Shown one piece after another: positions 32,119-40,735 of a stretch of 64,000 nucleotides of DNA. Positions within the stretch are counted from its first letter, which is position 1. Each line of letters starts with the position of its first letter. Source of the DNA: Cognatilysobacter xinjiangensis (GTDB lineage Bacteria; Pseudomonadota; Gammaproteobacteria; Xanthomonadales; Xanthomonadaceae). Location of the stretch: NCBI RefSeq assembly GCF_014651995.1, contig NZ_BMXY01000001.1, positions 930,001-994,000 of the forward strand. The letters run 5' to 3'. The position numbers and the translations under genes are program-made. Under the pieces are notes generated by a model that ran no database searches, had not been told where the DNA came from, and saw only the letters and a program-made list of their open reading frames with translations.

Positions 32119-34208
32119 GCCGACTTCGAAGCCCCGCCGGCGAACGGGGCTCGAAGCTGCTCGAGCGCCGCAAGGCTGGCGTCGACCGTGGCCGTCAGCT
32201 CGTCGAGCAGGCGCTCGCGCGACGACGCCAGATGCGCGGGCGTGGTCTTCATCAGTCGCTCGCAGAGGTTGGCGAGTCGTACGGCGCCGATGCTCAGCGC
32301 GACGCCCTTCATGGCATGCGCCTGCAGGTGCATGCCCGAGAGGTCCTCCGCCGCGATCGCGGCCGACAGCTGGGGCAGCAGCGACCTGATGTCGTCCATG
32401 CCGTCTCCGAGCATGGCGTGGACGAAGGCCGGCTGGTCCTTGATCTCGCGCAGCGTCTGCACCACGGACGGGTCGACGTATTCGACGGGGACGGCGGCGA
32501 GGCGCACGGGCGGCGGCGCGGGCTCCGCCACGGCCGCGGGTGCGAGGCCCGCGGCCTCGTCCGGGAAGACCGACAGCAGCGCCTGGCGCAGCTTGTCGAA
32601 GGTCAGCGGCTTGTAGACGATGCCGGCCGTGCCCGCCTGGTTGAGGCGGGCCGCGGTCGCGCTGGACGTATCAGCGGTGACGAAGAAGGTCGGCGCAGGG
32701 TCGATGCGGCCGAACGCATAGGTCTGGTAGACGGTCAGGCCGTCGATGTCGCCCATGTTGAAGTCGAGCATCACAGCGTCGAAATCGCGACTCGCGAGAT
32801 GCTGCAGGGCCTCGGTGCCGTTGCGCGCGCCGGTGACCTCGTGGCCGTCCTTCAGCAGCATCTGCTGCAGCAGCTCGAGGTTGATGCCGTTGTCATCGGC
32901 CACCAGGATGCGCTTGGGCGAAACGCGTGCGGCGGCGTGTGCATCGTTGTTCGCCGCCGGCATCTGCGCCGTCGGCAGGCTGATCTCGAACCAGAACATC
33001 GAACCCTGACCCGGTGCGCTGGACAGCTCCAGCTCGCCGCCCATGCGCCGGACGTGCTCGCTGGCGATGGTCGTGCCGAGGCCAGTGCCGCGGTACTGGC
33101 GGCGGTCGCCCGTCTCCACGCGATAGAAGGGTTCGAACAGCTTGTCCTGGTGCTCCAGAGGAATGCCGATGCCGGTGTCGGTGACGCCGAACCACAGCCG
33201 GTAACTCCCCTCCTCCGCGCCGAGCAGCTTCACCTCGAGCCGCACGCTGCCCTCCGGGGTGAACTTCACCGCGTTGCCGGCGAGGTTCATCAGCACGCTT
33301 TCGAGATCGCGAGGCCGACCGAGCACCGCGCGATCGATCGCGGGATCGACCTCGACCACGAAATCGATGCCCTTGCCGGCAGCTGTTTCCTGCAGTGCCG
33401 CCTGCACGTGCGATGTCACCGTGCGCACGTCGAACGGCACCGGCGTGCCGGACGAGGTCTGGACCCCGAGGCGGGACAGGTCCAGCAACTGGTCGATTTC
33501 GCTGCCGAGCGACGCGGACAGCTTGAGGATCGTGGCGATCAGGCGGTCCGATTCGCGCGTGCGGCTGCCCGCCTCCAGCAGTTCCGCCGCGGAGACGATG
33601 CCCGTCAGCGGCGTGCGCAGCTCGTGGCTGACGTTGGCGAGCAACTGGTTCTTGGCGCGGCTCTCGTGCTCGGCGCGCGCCTTGGCGTCGCGCAGCTCGC
33701 GCATGAGCGTACCCGCGTACATGGGCACCGCCACGAGCAGGATGAAATGGGATAGACCGAAGAATGGATGGCTCTTCCAGAACGGCGACAGCACCAGCAC
33801 GCCGGCGAAGCCGATGATCGACACGCTCTGGCAGATCCGCATCGCCCGCGGACCGATGCGGAAGCCGAAGCCGAGCGTCGTGAATATGTAGAAGCCGATG
33901 ATCAGGATCGACGATTCGCCGCCGGCGGCGAGCCAGGCCGAATAGATCAACGGATCGAGCACGGCCGTCGCCAGCGCGATGCCGCGGCTGGAGCGCCGAG
34001 TCGGTCGGCGCGAGGCGTAGTAGGTCAGGATCGTGTAGACGATGTACGTCGCGATGACGGCGATGACCGCCGCGGCCTCGTGCCCCGGCCGCGACTGGTA
34101 CAGCGCGAGCACGATCGCCACCACCGCGACTGGAAGGCCGACCTTGACGCGGACGCCTGCCTGCGCCTGTACGGCGCGTCGAATCACCTCGGGACTGACG
34201 TCATCCAT
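32115..34208 (-). CDS. rpfC: RpfC: DSF-sensing hybrid histidine kinase
   Basis: Inner-membrane hybrid kinase of 697 residues. Membrane helices fill residues about 22-170 (the RpfC-type input region). Then follow HisKA with His195 (ANVSHELRTPL), a HATPase domain (MNLAGNAVKFT, TDTGIGIP, GTGLGTTIAS), a receiver with Asp482 (VMLDFNMGDIDG) and a C-terminal HPt with His631 (LQAHAMKGVA). All relay residues are intact. In Xanthomonas, RpfC senses DSF, restrains RpfF by contact through its receiver, and phosphorylates RpfG. Here it is convergent with rpfF and divergent from an ACP gene, with no rpfG nearby. Confidence 0.93.
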   Translation of the reverse strand: MDDVSPEVIRRAVQAQAGVRVKVGLPVAVVAIVLALYQSRPGHEAAAVIAVIATYIVYTILTYYASRRPTRRSSRGIALATAVLDPLIYSAWLAAGGESSILIIGFYIFTTLGFGFRIGPRAMRICQSVSIIGFAGVLVLSPFWKSHPFFGLSHFILLVAVPMYAGTLMRELRDAKARAEHESRAKNQLLANVSHELRTPLTGIVSAAELLEAGSRTRESDRLIATILKLSASLGSEIDQLLDLSRLGVQTSSGTPVPFDVRTVTSHVQAALQETAAGKGIDFVVEVDPAIDRAVLGRPRDLESVLMNLAGNAVKFTPEGSVRLEVKLLGAEEGSYRLWFGVTDTGIGIPLEHQDKLFEPFYRVETGDRRQYRGTGLGTTIASEHVRRMGGELELSSAPGQGSMFWFEISLPTAQMPAANNDAHAAARVSPKRILVADDNGINLELLQQMLLKDGHEVTGARNGTEALQHLASRDFDAVMLDFNMGDIDGLTVYQTYAFGRIDPAPTFFVTADTSSATAARLNQAGTAGIVYKPLTFDKLRQALLSVFPDEAAGLAPAAVAEPAPPPVRLAAVPVEYVDPSVVQTLREIKDQPAFVHAMLGDGMDDIRSLLPQLSAAIAAEDLSGMHLQAHAMKGVALSIGAVRLANLCERLMKTTPAHLASSRERLLDELTATVDASLAALEQLRAPFAGGASKSA

Positions 34209-34260
34209 GCTGTTTCTGTCCTGATCCTTGTACGATGACGCGGAGACGGAGGCCCCTCAG

Positions 34261-34509
34261 ATGGAACGCGAAAACATTTTCAGCGTAGTGCGATCGCTCG
34301 TGGCCGAGGAGGTCAAGGTCGACGAGTCGCGTATCAGCGAAGCGACCACCAAGGACGAGCTCGGCATCGAATCACTCGAGATGGCCACGCTGCTGGTCGG
34401 CCTGGAAGCGGAGTTCGGCATCACCCTCGAGGATGTTGCGCTGGGAAGCAACCCCACGATGGGCGAGATCGTCGATCTCGTCGAGGCGAATATCGGCCCT
34501 GCGGCCTGA
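34261..34509 (+). CDS. Acyl carrier protein
   Basis: Acidic four-helix carrier of 82 residues. The phosphopantetheine site is Ser38 in DELGIESLEMATLL, where most fatty-acid ACPs have Asp-Ser-Leu, so the usual Asp is Glu here. ATG 34261 follows GGAGG at good distance. It is divergent from rpfC and close to the ketoacyl synthase and rpfF, which suggests a dedicated carrier for DSF-type acyl chains or another specialised acyl product rather than the housekeeping AcpP. Confidence 0.9.
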   Translation: MERENIFSVVRSLVAEEVKVDESRISEATTKDELGIESLEMATLLVGLEAEFGITLEDVALGSNPTMGEIVDLVEANIGPAA

Positions 34510-34710
34510 GAGTTTAGTCCCGCTCCGCGCCCCGCGGTCTGATGGTCGGCCGCTTGGCGTTCATTTGTCGACGACGAATGGCGCGCCGATGTCCGGTGCG
34601 CCCCGGCCGTACCGTGGCGATAGCGGCTTACCGTCCGCCCGGGGCAGCTCGCAGGTGTCGCGTTCCCCGCCCGGGGCTGCCACCTCGAGGCGCCGCTTGC
34701 CGACACGCGC

Positions 34711-35007
34711 TCAGGCATCCGTCGGCATCAGCCTTAGGGCTTCGTCGAACAGTCCCACCACCCGCGATGCCAGGCGCTCGCGATCGGGCGCGCTCATGCG
34801 CACCAGCGCATCGGCGACTGCGTCGGCGCCGTAGGCGATATCGGCCAGCAGTTCCTCGAAGCGGAAACGCAGTGATTCGGGCAGGTCCGCTTCAGCGTCG
34901 ATGCGGGCCAGTGCGATGTGCGCATGTTCGAGCCTAGCGACGAGGCCGGTGTCGGTGCACAGCGCTAGCACTGCATCCTTCAGGGCGGTGTATCCGTTCG
35001 ACGTCAT
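34711..35007 (-). CDS. Small helical protein of unknown function
   Basis: 98-residue protein that looks all alpha-helical (YTALKDAVLALCTDTGLVAR, LRFRFEELLADIAYGADAV). No signal peptide, membrane helix or known motif is seen. ATG 35007 is the only sensible start and lies just downstream of the HU terminator hairpin, so it needs its own promoter. Composition is normal for a real protein. Function not assigned. Confidence 0.6.
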   Translation of the reverse strand: MTSNGYTALKDAVLALCTDTGLVARLEHAHIALARIDAEADLPESLRFRFEELLADIAYGADAVADALVRMSAPDRERLASRVVGLFDEALRLMPTDA

Positions 35008-35030
35008 GCGCGTTTGCCGGTGAGCGGGCG

Positions 35031-35060
35031 AAAAAAAACCGCCGGCCCGAAGGCCGGCGG
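35031..35060 (-). terminator. Intrinsic terminator of the HU-family gene
   Basis: On the minus strand a perfect 9-bp stem (CCGCCGGCC / GGCCGGCGG) with a TTCG tetraloop is followed by eight T. It starts 12 nt after the HU-family stop. Confidence 0.9.
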
Positions 35061-35072
35061 CTCGAAGCGGAA

Positions 35073-35423
35073 TCAGACCGCCGCGTCCTTGAGCTTCTTC
35101 AGCGGGCGCGCCTTGAGCTTGACGGACGCCGGCTTGGCGGCGAACCACTGCTCTTCCTTCGTGAACGGGTTGATGCCCTTGCGCTTCGGCTTGGCCGGGA
35201 CGTCGACCTTGGTCACCTTGAGCATGCCCGGGAAGGTGAACGTGCCGCAGCCCTTCTTGTGCAGCGAGCCGTGGGCGGCTTCCTCGAGGGCGCCCAGCAC
35301 AGCGCGGATGTCGCGCGGGGCGAGTTCGGTGCGCTCGGAGATGTAGTTGACGAGGCCGCTCTTGCCCAGGGGCTCGGTCACAGGCTTGATCTTGGAGGCA
35401 CCGCTCGCTTTCTTCGTCGCCAT
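35073..35423 (-). CDS. HU/IHF-family DNA-binding protein with basic extensions
   Basis: Nucleoid-associated protein of 116 residues, longer than the 90 of HU. A Lys/Ser-rich N-terminal tail (residues 1-18) precedes the HU fold (GLVNYISERTELAPRDIRAV, HKKGCGTFTFPGMLKVTKVD). The DNA-embracing arm is altered to PAKPKRKGINPFTKEEQWFA, and the C-terminus is basic (LKARPLKKLKDAAV). Such variants are frequent in Xanthomonadaceae beside canonical HU and IHF. It is a single-gene unit with its own promoter and strong terminator, suggesting high expression. Expected role: DNA bending or compaction. Confidence 0.88.
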   Translation of the reverse strand: MATKKASGASKIKPVTEPLGKSGLVNYISERTELAPRDIRAVLGALEEAAHGSLHKKGCGTFTFPGMLKVTKVDVPAKPKRKGINPFTKEEQWFAAKPASVKLKARPLKKLKDAAV

Positions 35424-35454
35424 GGTTTGCAGGTTCCGGGTGGAAGGAATGCGC

Positions 35455-35483
35455 GTTATCGCGCGAGAACGGCCGGCTTGCAA
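35455..35483 (-). promoter_or_regulatory. Sigma-70-like promoter of the HU-family gene
   Basis: On the minus strand TTGCAA, a 17-nt spacer and GATAAC end 32 nt before the ATG at 35423. Spacing is ideal and the boxes match consensus at 4 of 6 bases each. Confidence 0.6.
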
Positions 35484-35632
35484 GAGGGTTTCGCCGTTTT
35501 TCGTCGGAAAAAGCCTCGATTTCGATCCTCCGGCCTGTCCGGCGGTGTCCGGAGCCGGGACGAATGGCATGCGATCGCGCGGCCCGCAGTCGGCATGCGG
35601 CGGCAGCCGTCGCCGGGGTGCGCGGCGGATGG

Positions 35633-36034
35633 CTATCGGCATGCCTCGAACACGCGCGCCTGCAGCGAGGACAGCAACGCGTACGTGCGCTTGAGCCCCG
35701 CGCGACGTTCGCCTTCGTCGCGCTCGCGGCGCGCCTGCGCGCAGGCGTCGGGTGGCGATACCTGGCGCGCCGTACGGGCGGGGCCTCGCGTCGACCGTGG
35801 CCTCGCGATCCTTGGCCGATCGAGCGGTCGCGAACGTGCGGCGGGCGCGGGCTCGAGCGGCGGGTCCGGCGCCGCATCCCATGTGCCGGCCACGCGCTCA
35901 TGCGCCGCGCAGGGCGCGCTCTGGTAGCGCGCGCGTCCGCCGGGCGACACGCATTTCTGCACCGTCTGCGCGCATGCGGACCCGGCGGCCAATACGGCAG
36001 CGGCGAGTACGACAATCGAAAGGTAACGATTCAT
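35633..36034 (-). CDS. DUF4124-like secreted protein (second copy)
   Basis: Protein of 133 residues with a clear signal peptide (MNRYLSIVVLAAAVLAAGSA, cleavage near CAQ). The mature start TVQKCVSPGGRARYQSAPC is the same short cysteine-bearing hairpin as in the protein at 29247-29645, followed by a Pro/Arg-rich middle and a helical C-terminus ending FEAC. It may be periplasmic. The two related genes flank the rpfF/rpfC/HU block. Function unknown. Confidence 0.65.
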   Translation of the reverse strand: MNRYLSIVVLAAAVLAAGSACAQTVQKCVSPGGRARYQSAPCAAHERVAGTWDAAPDPPLEPAPAARSRPLDRPRIARPRSTRGPARTARQVSPPDACAQARRERDEGERRAGLKRTYALLSSLQARVFEACR

Positions 36035-36175
36035 CGCAGGCTCCTCCCTCGAAGCCCAGCATCGCGCGTACGCACCGCCGGCGACGTCGGAGCGAACCGC
36101 GTCGCCACGTCCGATTAATCCGAGACGCCCGCGCCGCGGCGCGGCATCATAGGCGGCCGCTCACGGGATACCCGC

Positions 36176-37459
36176 ATGCACGACGCTCCCCTGCCCGCGC
36201 CGGACCAGCTCCGCCTCGCTGTCGTCGGACTCGGCTACGTCGGGCTGCCGCTCGCCGCAGCCTTCGGCGCGCGCTACGACACGCTCGGTTTCGACATCGA
36301 TCCCGAGCGCATCACGGAACTGCGCGGCGGCGTCGACCGCACCGGCGAGATGGACGCGACGTCGCTGCAGGTGCCCGGCCTCCGCTTCGAATGCGACCCG
36401 TCTTCGCTGGGCGGCTGCGAGGTGTTTGTCGTGACGGTGCCCACGCCGGTCGATGCGTCCAAGCGGCCGGATTTCTCGCCGCTGGAGGCCGCAAGCGCGA
36501 CCGTCGGCCGCGCGCTGCGTCGGGGCGGCGTGGTCATCTTCGAATCGACCGTGTACCCGGGCGCCACCGAGGAGCGTTGCGTGCCGATTATCGAGCGCGT
36601 GTCCGGGCTCGTGTACCGCCGGGACTTCCACGTCGGCTACAGCCCCGAGCGCATCAACCCGGGCGACCACGGCCGGCGGCTACCGGACATCATGAAGGTG
36701 ACCTCCGGGTCGTCCGACGCGGCCGCGGAATTCGTCGACGCGCTGTACCGCTCGGTCGTGCCGGCGGGCACGCATCGCGCGTCCAGCATCCGCGTCGCGG
36801 AGGCCGCGAAGGTCGTCGAGAACATCCAGCGCGACGTCAACATCGCGCTGATGAACGAACTCGCGCTGATCCTCGACCGCCTAGGCATCGATACCGTCGA
36901 AGTGCTCGAAGCCGCCGGCACCAAGTGGAACTTCCTCCCGTTCCGGCCGGGGCTCGTCGGCGGGCATTGCATCGGCGTCGACCCTTACTACCTCGCGCAC
37001 AGGGCGCAGGAAGTGGGCTATCACGCGGAACTGATCTCGGCGAGCCGGCGGATCAACGACGGCATGGGCGTGCACGTCGCGCACCGCGTGCTGAAGCTCG
37101 CCGCGGCGCGTGGCGCGGCGCATCCGCGGATCCTGGTGCTGGGCCTGGCGTTCAAGGAGAACTGCGGCGACCTGCGCAACACGCGCGTGGTGGACATCAT
37201 CGCGGAGATGCGCGCGTTCGGTGCCGAGGTGGACGTGCACGACCCGCGCGTGGATCCGCGCGAGGCGCATCGGGAATTCGCGCAGGACCTGCTCGAGACT
37301 CCGGAGCGGGGCGCATACGACGCGGTAGTGCTGGCGGTGCCGCATCGCGAGTTCCTCGATGCAGGCATCGAAGCCCTCCGCGCGTACGGGCGCGAGGGGG
37401 CGGTGATCTACGACGTCAAGGGTGCCCTGCCCCGCGACGCGGTCGACGGGAGGCTCTGA
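36176..37459 (+). CDS. Nucleotide-sugar dehydrogenase (WbpO/TviB type)
   Basis: NAD-dependent four-electron dehydrogenase of 427 residues that oxidises C6 of a UDP-sugar, most likely UDP-GlcNAc, UDP-GalNAc or UDP-Glc, to the uronic acid. The Rossmann start is LAVVGLGYVGLPLAAAFG, the middle domain has AEAAKVVENIQRDVNIALMN, and the catalytic Cys is in GGHCIGVDPYYLAH. VLGLAFKENCGDLRNTRVVD fits the WbpO/TviB group. The next gene starts 1 nt later and encodes a UDP-sugar epimerase. Together they should make an epimerised uronic acid for surface polysaccharide. No glycosyltransferases are adjacent. Confidence 0.9.
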   Translation: MHDAPLPAPDQLRLAVVGLGYVGLPLAAAFGARYDTLGFDIDPERITELRGGVDRTGEMDATSLQVPGLRFECDPSSLGGCEVFVVTVPTPVDASKRPDFSPLEAASATVGRALRRGGVVIFESTVYPGATEERCVPIIERVSGLVYRRDFHVGYSPERINPGDHGRRLPDIMKVTSGSSDAAAEFVDALYRSVVPAGTHRASSIRVAEAAKVVENIQRDVNIALMNELALILDRLGIDTVEVLEAAGTKWNFLPFRPGLVGGHCIGVDPYYLAHRAQEVGYHAELISASRRINDGMGVHVAHRVLKLAAARGAAHPRILVLGLAFKENCGDLRNTRVVDIIAEMRAFGAEVDVHDPRVDPREAHREFAQDLLETPERGAYDAVVLAVPHREFLDAGIEALRAYGREGAVIYDVKGALPRDAVDGRL

Positions 37460-37460
37460 G

Positions 37461-38465
37461 ATGCGCGTACTGGTCACCGGCGCAGCAGGCTTTATCGGTG
37501 CGCACCTCGCACGCCGGCTGATCGAGCGCGGCGACGAGGTGCTCGGCTACGACGATCTGAATCCGTATTACGACCCGCAGCTCAAGCGCGACCGGCTCGA
37601 AAAGCTGGTGCCGGCCGACGGCTTCCGCTTCGTGCACGCGCGGCTGGAAGACCGCGATGCGCTCGACCGCGCGTTCGCAGATTTCCGCCCCCAGCGCGTG
37701 GTGAACCTGGCCGCGCAGGCGGGCGTGCGCTATTCGCTGGAGAACCCGCGCGCCTACGTCGACAGCAATCTCGTCGGTTTCATCAACGTGCTCGAAGCCT
37801 GCCGCGCCAGCGCCGTCGAGCACCTCGTGTACGCGTCGTCGAGTTCGGTCTACGGCGCCAACCGCGAGCTGCCGTTCTCGGTCGAGCATCCCGTCGACCA
37901 CCCGGTCAGCCTGTACGCCGCGACGAAGAAGGCGAACGAGCTGATGGCGCATACGTACAGCCATCTGTATGCGCTGCCGACGACGGGCCTGCGGTTCTTC
38001 ACCGTCTACGGCCCGTGGGGCCGCCCGGACATGTCACCGTTCCTGTTCGCCAAGCGCATCGCCGCGGGCGAGCCGATCGACGTGTTCAACCATGGCCGGC
38101 ACAGCCGCGACTTCACCTACATCGACGACATCGTCGAAGGCGTCGTACGCACGCTCGATCGCCCGCCCACCGCGCAGGACGATCCGGCGCTGCTCGCGTC
38201 TCCCGCGACGTCGACGGCGCCCTATCGCGTCTACAACATCGGCAGCCACCGGCCGGTCGAGTTGCTGCGCTATATCGAAGTGCTGGAGGAATGCTTCGGA
38301 CGGCGCGTCCAGCGGCGGCTGCTGCCGATGCAGCCGGGCGACGTACCGGATACCTACGCGGACGTGGAAGCCCTGCGCCGCGACACCAGCTACGCGCCGT
38401 CGACGCCCGTGGAGGAAGGCGTGGCGAAGTTCGTGGGCTGGTATCGGGACTACTACGGCGTCTGA
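37461..38465 (+). CDS. NAD-dependent UDP-sugar (glucuronate-type) epimerase
   Basis: Short-chain dehydrogenase-fold epimerase of 334 residues. It has the NAD site VTGAAGFIGAHLARRL, the SSSVYG segment and the YAATKK catalytic Tyr-Lys pair, plus FFTVYGPWGRPDMSPFLFAK and HGRHSRDFTYIDDIVEG, which are typical of UDP-glucuronate 4-epimerases (CapI/WcvA type). It follows the dehydrogenase gene by 1 nt. Its last 13 nt overlap the 3' end of the convergent rarA gene. The pair probably supplies galacturonate or the N-acetylated equivalent for LPS or capsule. Confidence 0.9.
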   Translation: MRVLVTGAAGFIGAHLARRLIERGDEVLGYDDLNPYYDPQLKRDRLEKLVPADGFRFVHARLEDRDALDRAFADFRPQRVVNLAAQAGVRYSLENPRAYVDSNLVGFINVLEACRASAVEHLVYASSSSVYGANRELPFSVEHPVDHPVSLYAATKKANELMAHTYSHLYALPTTGLRFFTVYGPWGRPDMSPFLFAKRIAAGEPIDVFNHGRHSRDFTYIDDIVEGVVRTLDRPPTAQDDPALLASPATSTAPYRVYNIGSHRPVELLRYIEVLEECFGRRVQRRLLPMQPGDVPDTYADVEALRRDTSYAPSTPVEEGVAKFVGWYRDYYGV

Positions 38466-39820
38466 TCGTCCGGCGGCGCTTCGCCGCGTGCGTGCGCCCG
38501 CATCTCGCGCAGCCGCGCGAGCTTCTCGCCAAGCTTGATTTCGAGCCCCCGCTCGACCGGCCGGTAGTAGACGCGCTCGCCCATGGCGTCCGGAAAGCCC
38601 GTCTGGTCGAGCGCGATGCCGCCCGCGGCGTCGTGGTCGTACTGGTAGCCCTTCGAATAGCCCAGCGACTTCATCAGCTTGGTCGGCGCGTTGCGGAAGT
38701 GCATGGGCACGTCCTGGGTGCCGTACTTGCGTACGTCGCCGCGCGCTTCGCCCCAGGCGACGTAGCCGGCGTTGGATTTCGCGGTCGTCGCGAGGTAGAT
38801 AACGACCTGCGCGAGTGCCAGCTCGCCTTCAGGGCTGCCGAGCCGGTCGAAGGTCTCCCACGCATCGATCGCCATGTCGAGCGCGCGCGGGTCGGCGAGG
38901 CCGATGTCCTCCACCGCCATGCGCGTGATCCGGCGTGCGAGGTAGTTCGGGTCCGCGCCGCCGTCGAGCATGCGGGCCAGCCAGTAGATCGCGGCATCCG
39001 GATTGGAGCTGCGCACCGACTTGTGCAACGCGGAGATCTGGTCGTAGAACTGCTCGCCGCCCTTGTCGAAGCGGCGCGTGCGGTCGGCCAGCACCTGCGC
39101 AAGCGTGGCCTCGGCGATCGCGCCGCCCTCGCCCGCCGCGAGCTCGGCGGCGATTTCCAGCAGCGTCAGCGCGCGCCGCACGTCGCCGTCGGCGGCCTGC
39201 GCGATCTGGCGCAGCAAGTCGGCTTCGATGCGCAGTTGCTCCCCGCCAAGGCCGCGTTCGGCGTCGTCGAGCGCACGCTGCAGGGCTTCGACAAGGTCGT
39301 CGACCCCGACCGCCTCCATCACGTGCACGCGGCAGCGCGACAGCAGTGCGGAGTTCAGCTCGAACGATGGGTTCTCGGTGGTCGCGCCCACGAACACGAT
39401 CGTGCCGCGCTCGATCGCGGGCAGGAATGCATCCTGCTGCGCCTTGTTGAAGCGGTGGACCTCGTCGACGAAGAGCACCGTGCGGCGACCGCCGGCGAAG
39501 CGCTCGGCGGCTTCCGCGAGCACCTGTCGCACGTCCGGCAGGCCGGAGAGGACAGCCGAAATCGCGCGGAACTCGGCGTCGGCGTAGCGCGCCAGCAGCA
39601 GTGCCAACGTGGTCTTGCCGCAGCCCGGCGGCCCCCACAGCACCATCGAGTGGACGCGCCCGGCCTCGACGGCGCGGCGCAGCGCGGAATTCGGCGCGAG
39701 CAGGCGCTTCTGGCCGACCATCTCGTCGAGCGTGCGTGGGCGCATGCGCTCGGCGAGCGGGCGCATCGCGTTGAGCGCGGGATCGTCTTCGAAGAGGGCC
39801 GGGGTGTCGCGACGTGCCAC
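38453..39820 (-). CDS. rarA: Replication-associated recombination protein RarA (MgsA)
   Basis: AAA+ ATPase of 455 residues acting at stalled replication forks. It has Walker A (LWGPPGCGKTTLALL), Walker B (VLFVDEVHRFNKAQQDAFLP), sensor 1 (FVGATTENPSFELNSALLSR) and the C-terminal tetramerisation part ending in YKY-type sequence (PTKLMKSLGYSKGYQYDHDA). The likely start is GTG at 39820; no strong ribosome site is seen. It lies downstream of ftsK and lolA on the same strand, the usual order in gammaproteobacteria, here with one extra gene between lolA and rarA. Confidence 0.94.
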   Translation of the reverse strand: MARRDTPALFEDDPALNAMRPLAERMRPRTLDEMVGQKRLLAPNSALRRAVEAGRVHSMVLWGPPGCGKTTLALLLARYADAEFRAISAVLSGLPDVRQVLAEAAERFAGGRRTVLFVDEVHRFNKAQQDAFLPAIERGTIVFVGATTENPSFELNSALLSRCRVHVMEAVGVDDLVEALQRALDDAERGLGGEQLRIEADLLRQIAQAADGDVRRALTLLEIAAELAAGEGGAIAEATLAQVLADRTRRFDKGGEQFYDQISALHKSVRSSNPDAAIYWLARMLDGGADPNYLARRITRMAVEDIGLADPRALDMAIDAWETFDRLGSPEGELALAQVVIYLATTAKSNAGYVAWGEARGDVRKYGTQDVPMHFRNAPTKLMKSLGYSKGYQYDHDAAGGIALDQTGFPDAMGERVYYRPVERGLEIKLGEKLARLREMRAHARGEAPPDDQTP

Positions 39821-39864
39821 GGTGGCGAGCTGCGGGAGCGGGCCCGCACCTTACCAGCCGTGCG

Positions 39865-40551
39865 TCACAGCGTGGCGACGGCGTCGGTGGCCGTCGGCCC
39901 CAGTTCATAGTGCACACGGATCCAGCGCTTGGCCACGCTGTCGTAGAGGCCCTGCACCTGCGCCGGCGTGGCGCCGTCGCTGCCGAAGTCGGCGATGCCC
40001 TGCCCCTGCACGCGCACGAAGCGGCCGAGCGGCGCGGCCTGCACGTCACCCGACGTCCAGCGCACCGGCTGGCTCTGGAACTCGCTGCGCAACGCGGTCT
40101 CGACCTGGCGATCGAGCGACGCGGCGAGCGTCGAGCCCTTCGCCACGGACTGCGCCTCGGCGCCGCCGAGCGTCAGTTGCGGATAGGTGACTTCGGCGCT
40201 CTCGGTGTCGAACGTCGCGTCGAAGCGGAACGGGATCCACTCGCCGTCACCGCCGATCTGCAGGCGGCCGTCACCGCTGACCTGCCGGTCCTGGATGCTG
40301 GCCGGCAGGATCGCGACACGGTCCAGCTGCACCATCACGTCGCCGGCATCGAACTGCCGCGAGATGCTGCCGATCACCGCAGCGGCGACGGCGTCGTCGA
40401 CCTGCTCGCGTGCTTCCAGGCGTGCCTCGGCTGCAGGCAGGACAGGCTTGGCCACGAGCGGTGCCGGCGGCGTGCGATTGCCCGCCACGAGCGAGGTCGC
40501 GGCCAGGGCGGAAAACGTACCGACGGTGAGGAGAGCGGTGCGGAGAGGCAT
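39865..40551 (-). CDS. Exported or membrane-anchored protein of unknown function
   Basis: Protein of 228 residues with one N-terminal hydrophobic segment (RTALLTVGTFSALAATSLVA) acting as signal peptide or anchor. The rest is soluble, with a central beta-rich part (GDGRLQIGGDGEWIPFRFDA, VTYPQLTLGGAEA) and a late YDSVAKRWIRVHYELG. I do not recognise a family. ATG 40551 is preferred because it gives a compact signal sequence. It sits between lolA and rarA on the same strand, with a terminator-like hairpin upstream, so it may have its own promoter. Confidence 0.6.
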   Translation of the reverse strand: MPLRTALLTVGTFSALAATSLVAGNRTPPAPLVAKPVLPAAEARLEAREQVDDAVAAAVIGSISRQFDAGDVMVQLDRVAILPASIQDRQVSGDGRLQIGGDGEWIPFRFDATFDTESAEVTYPQLTLGGAEAQSVAKGSTLAASLDRQVETALRSEFQSQPVRWTSGDVQAAPLGRFVRVQGQGIADFGSDGATPAQVQGLYDSVAKRWIRVHYELGPTATDAVATL

Positions 40552-40690
40552 TGGAGCGGTCCTGCGACGCAGACGTGGCATGTGAAGACCACTGTCGAGG
40601 CGTGAACGTGCAGGGCTCGTGATATCCCGCGCCGTTAAGTCCCTGATTCGCCTAACGGTTAAGGCTGCAGTCGGCGAGGCGGGAAACGAC

Positions 40691-40714
40691 GAAGGGGCGG
40701 TCGCCCGCCCCTTC
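40691..40714 (-). terminator. Hairpin terminator after lolA
   Basis: A perfect 10-bp inverted repeat (GAAGGGGCGG / CCGCCCCTTC) with TCGC/GCGA loop starts 21 nt after the lolA stop. On the minus strand the T content after the stem is low, so it may be only partly effective. Confidence 0.65.
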
Positions 40715-40735
40715 CACTGCCGATGTCTATTCGGC

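Noticed and set aside
38015-39910. A 631-codon plus-strand open frame over the epimerase end and rarA
   Set aside because: Shadow of RarA on the opposite strand; no domain or ribosome site.
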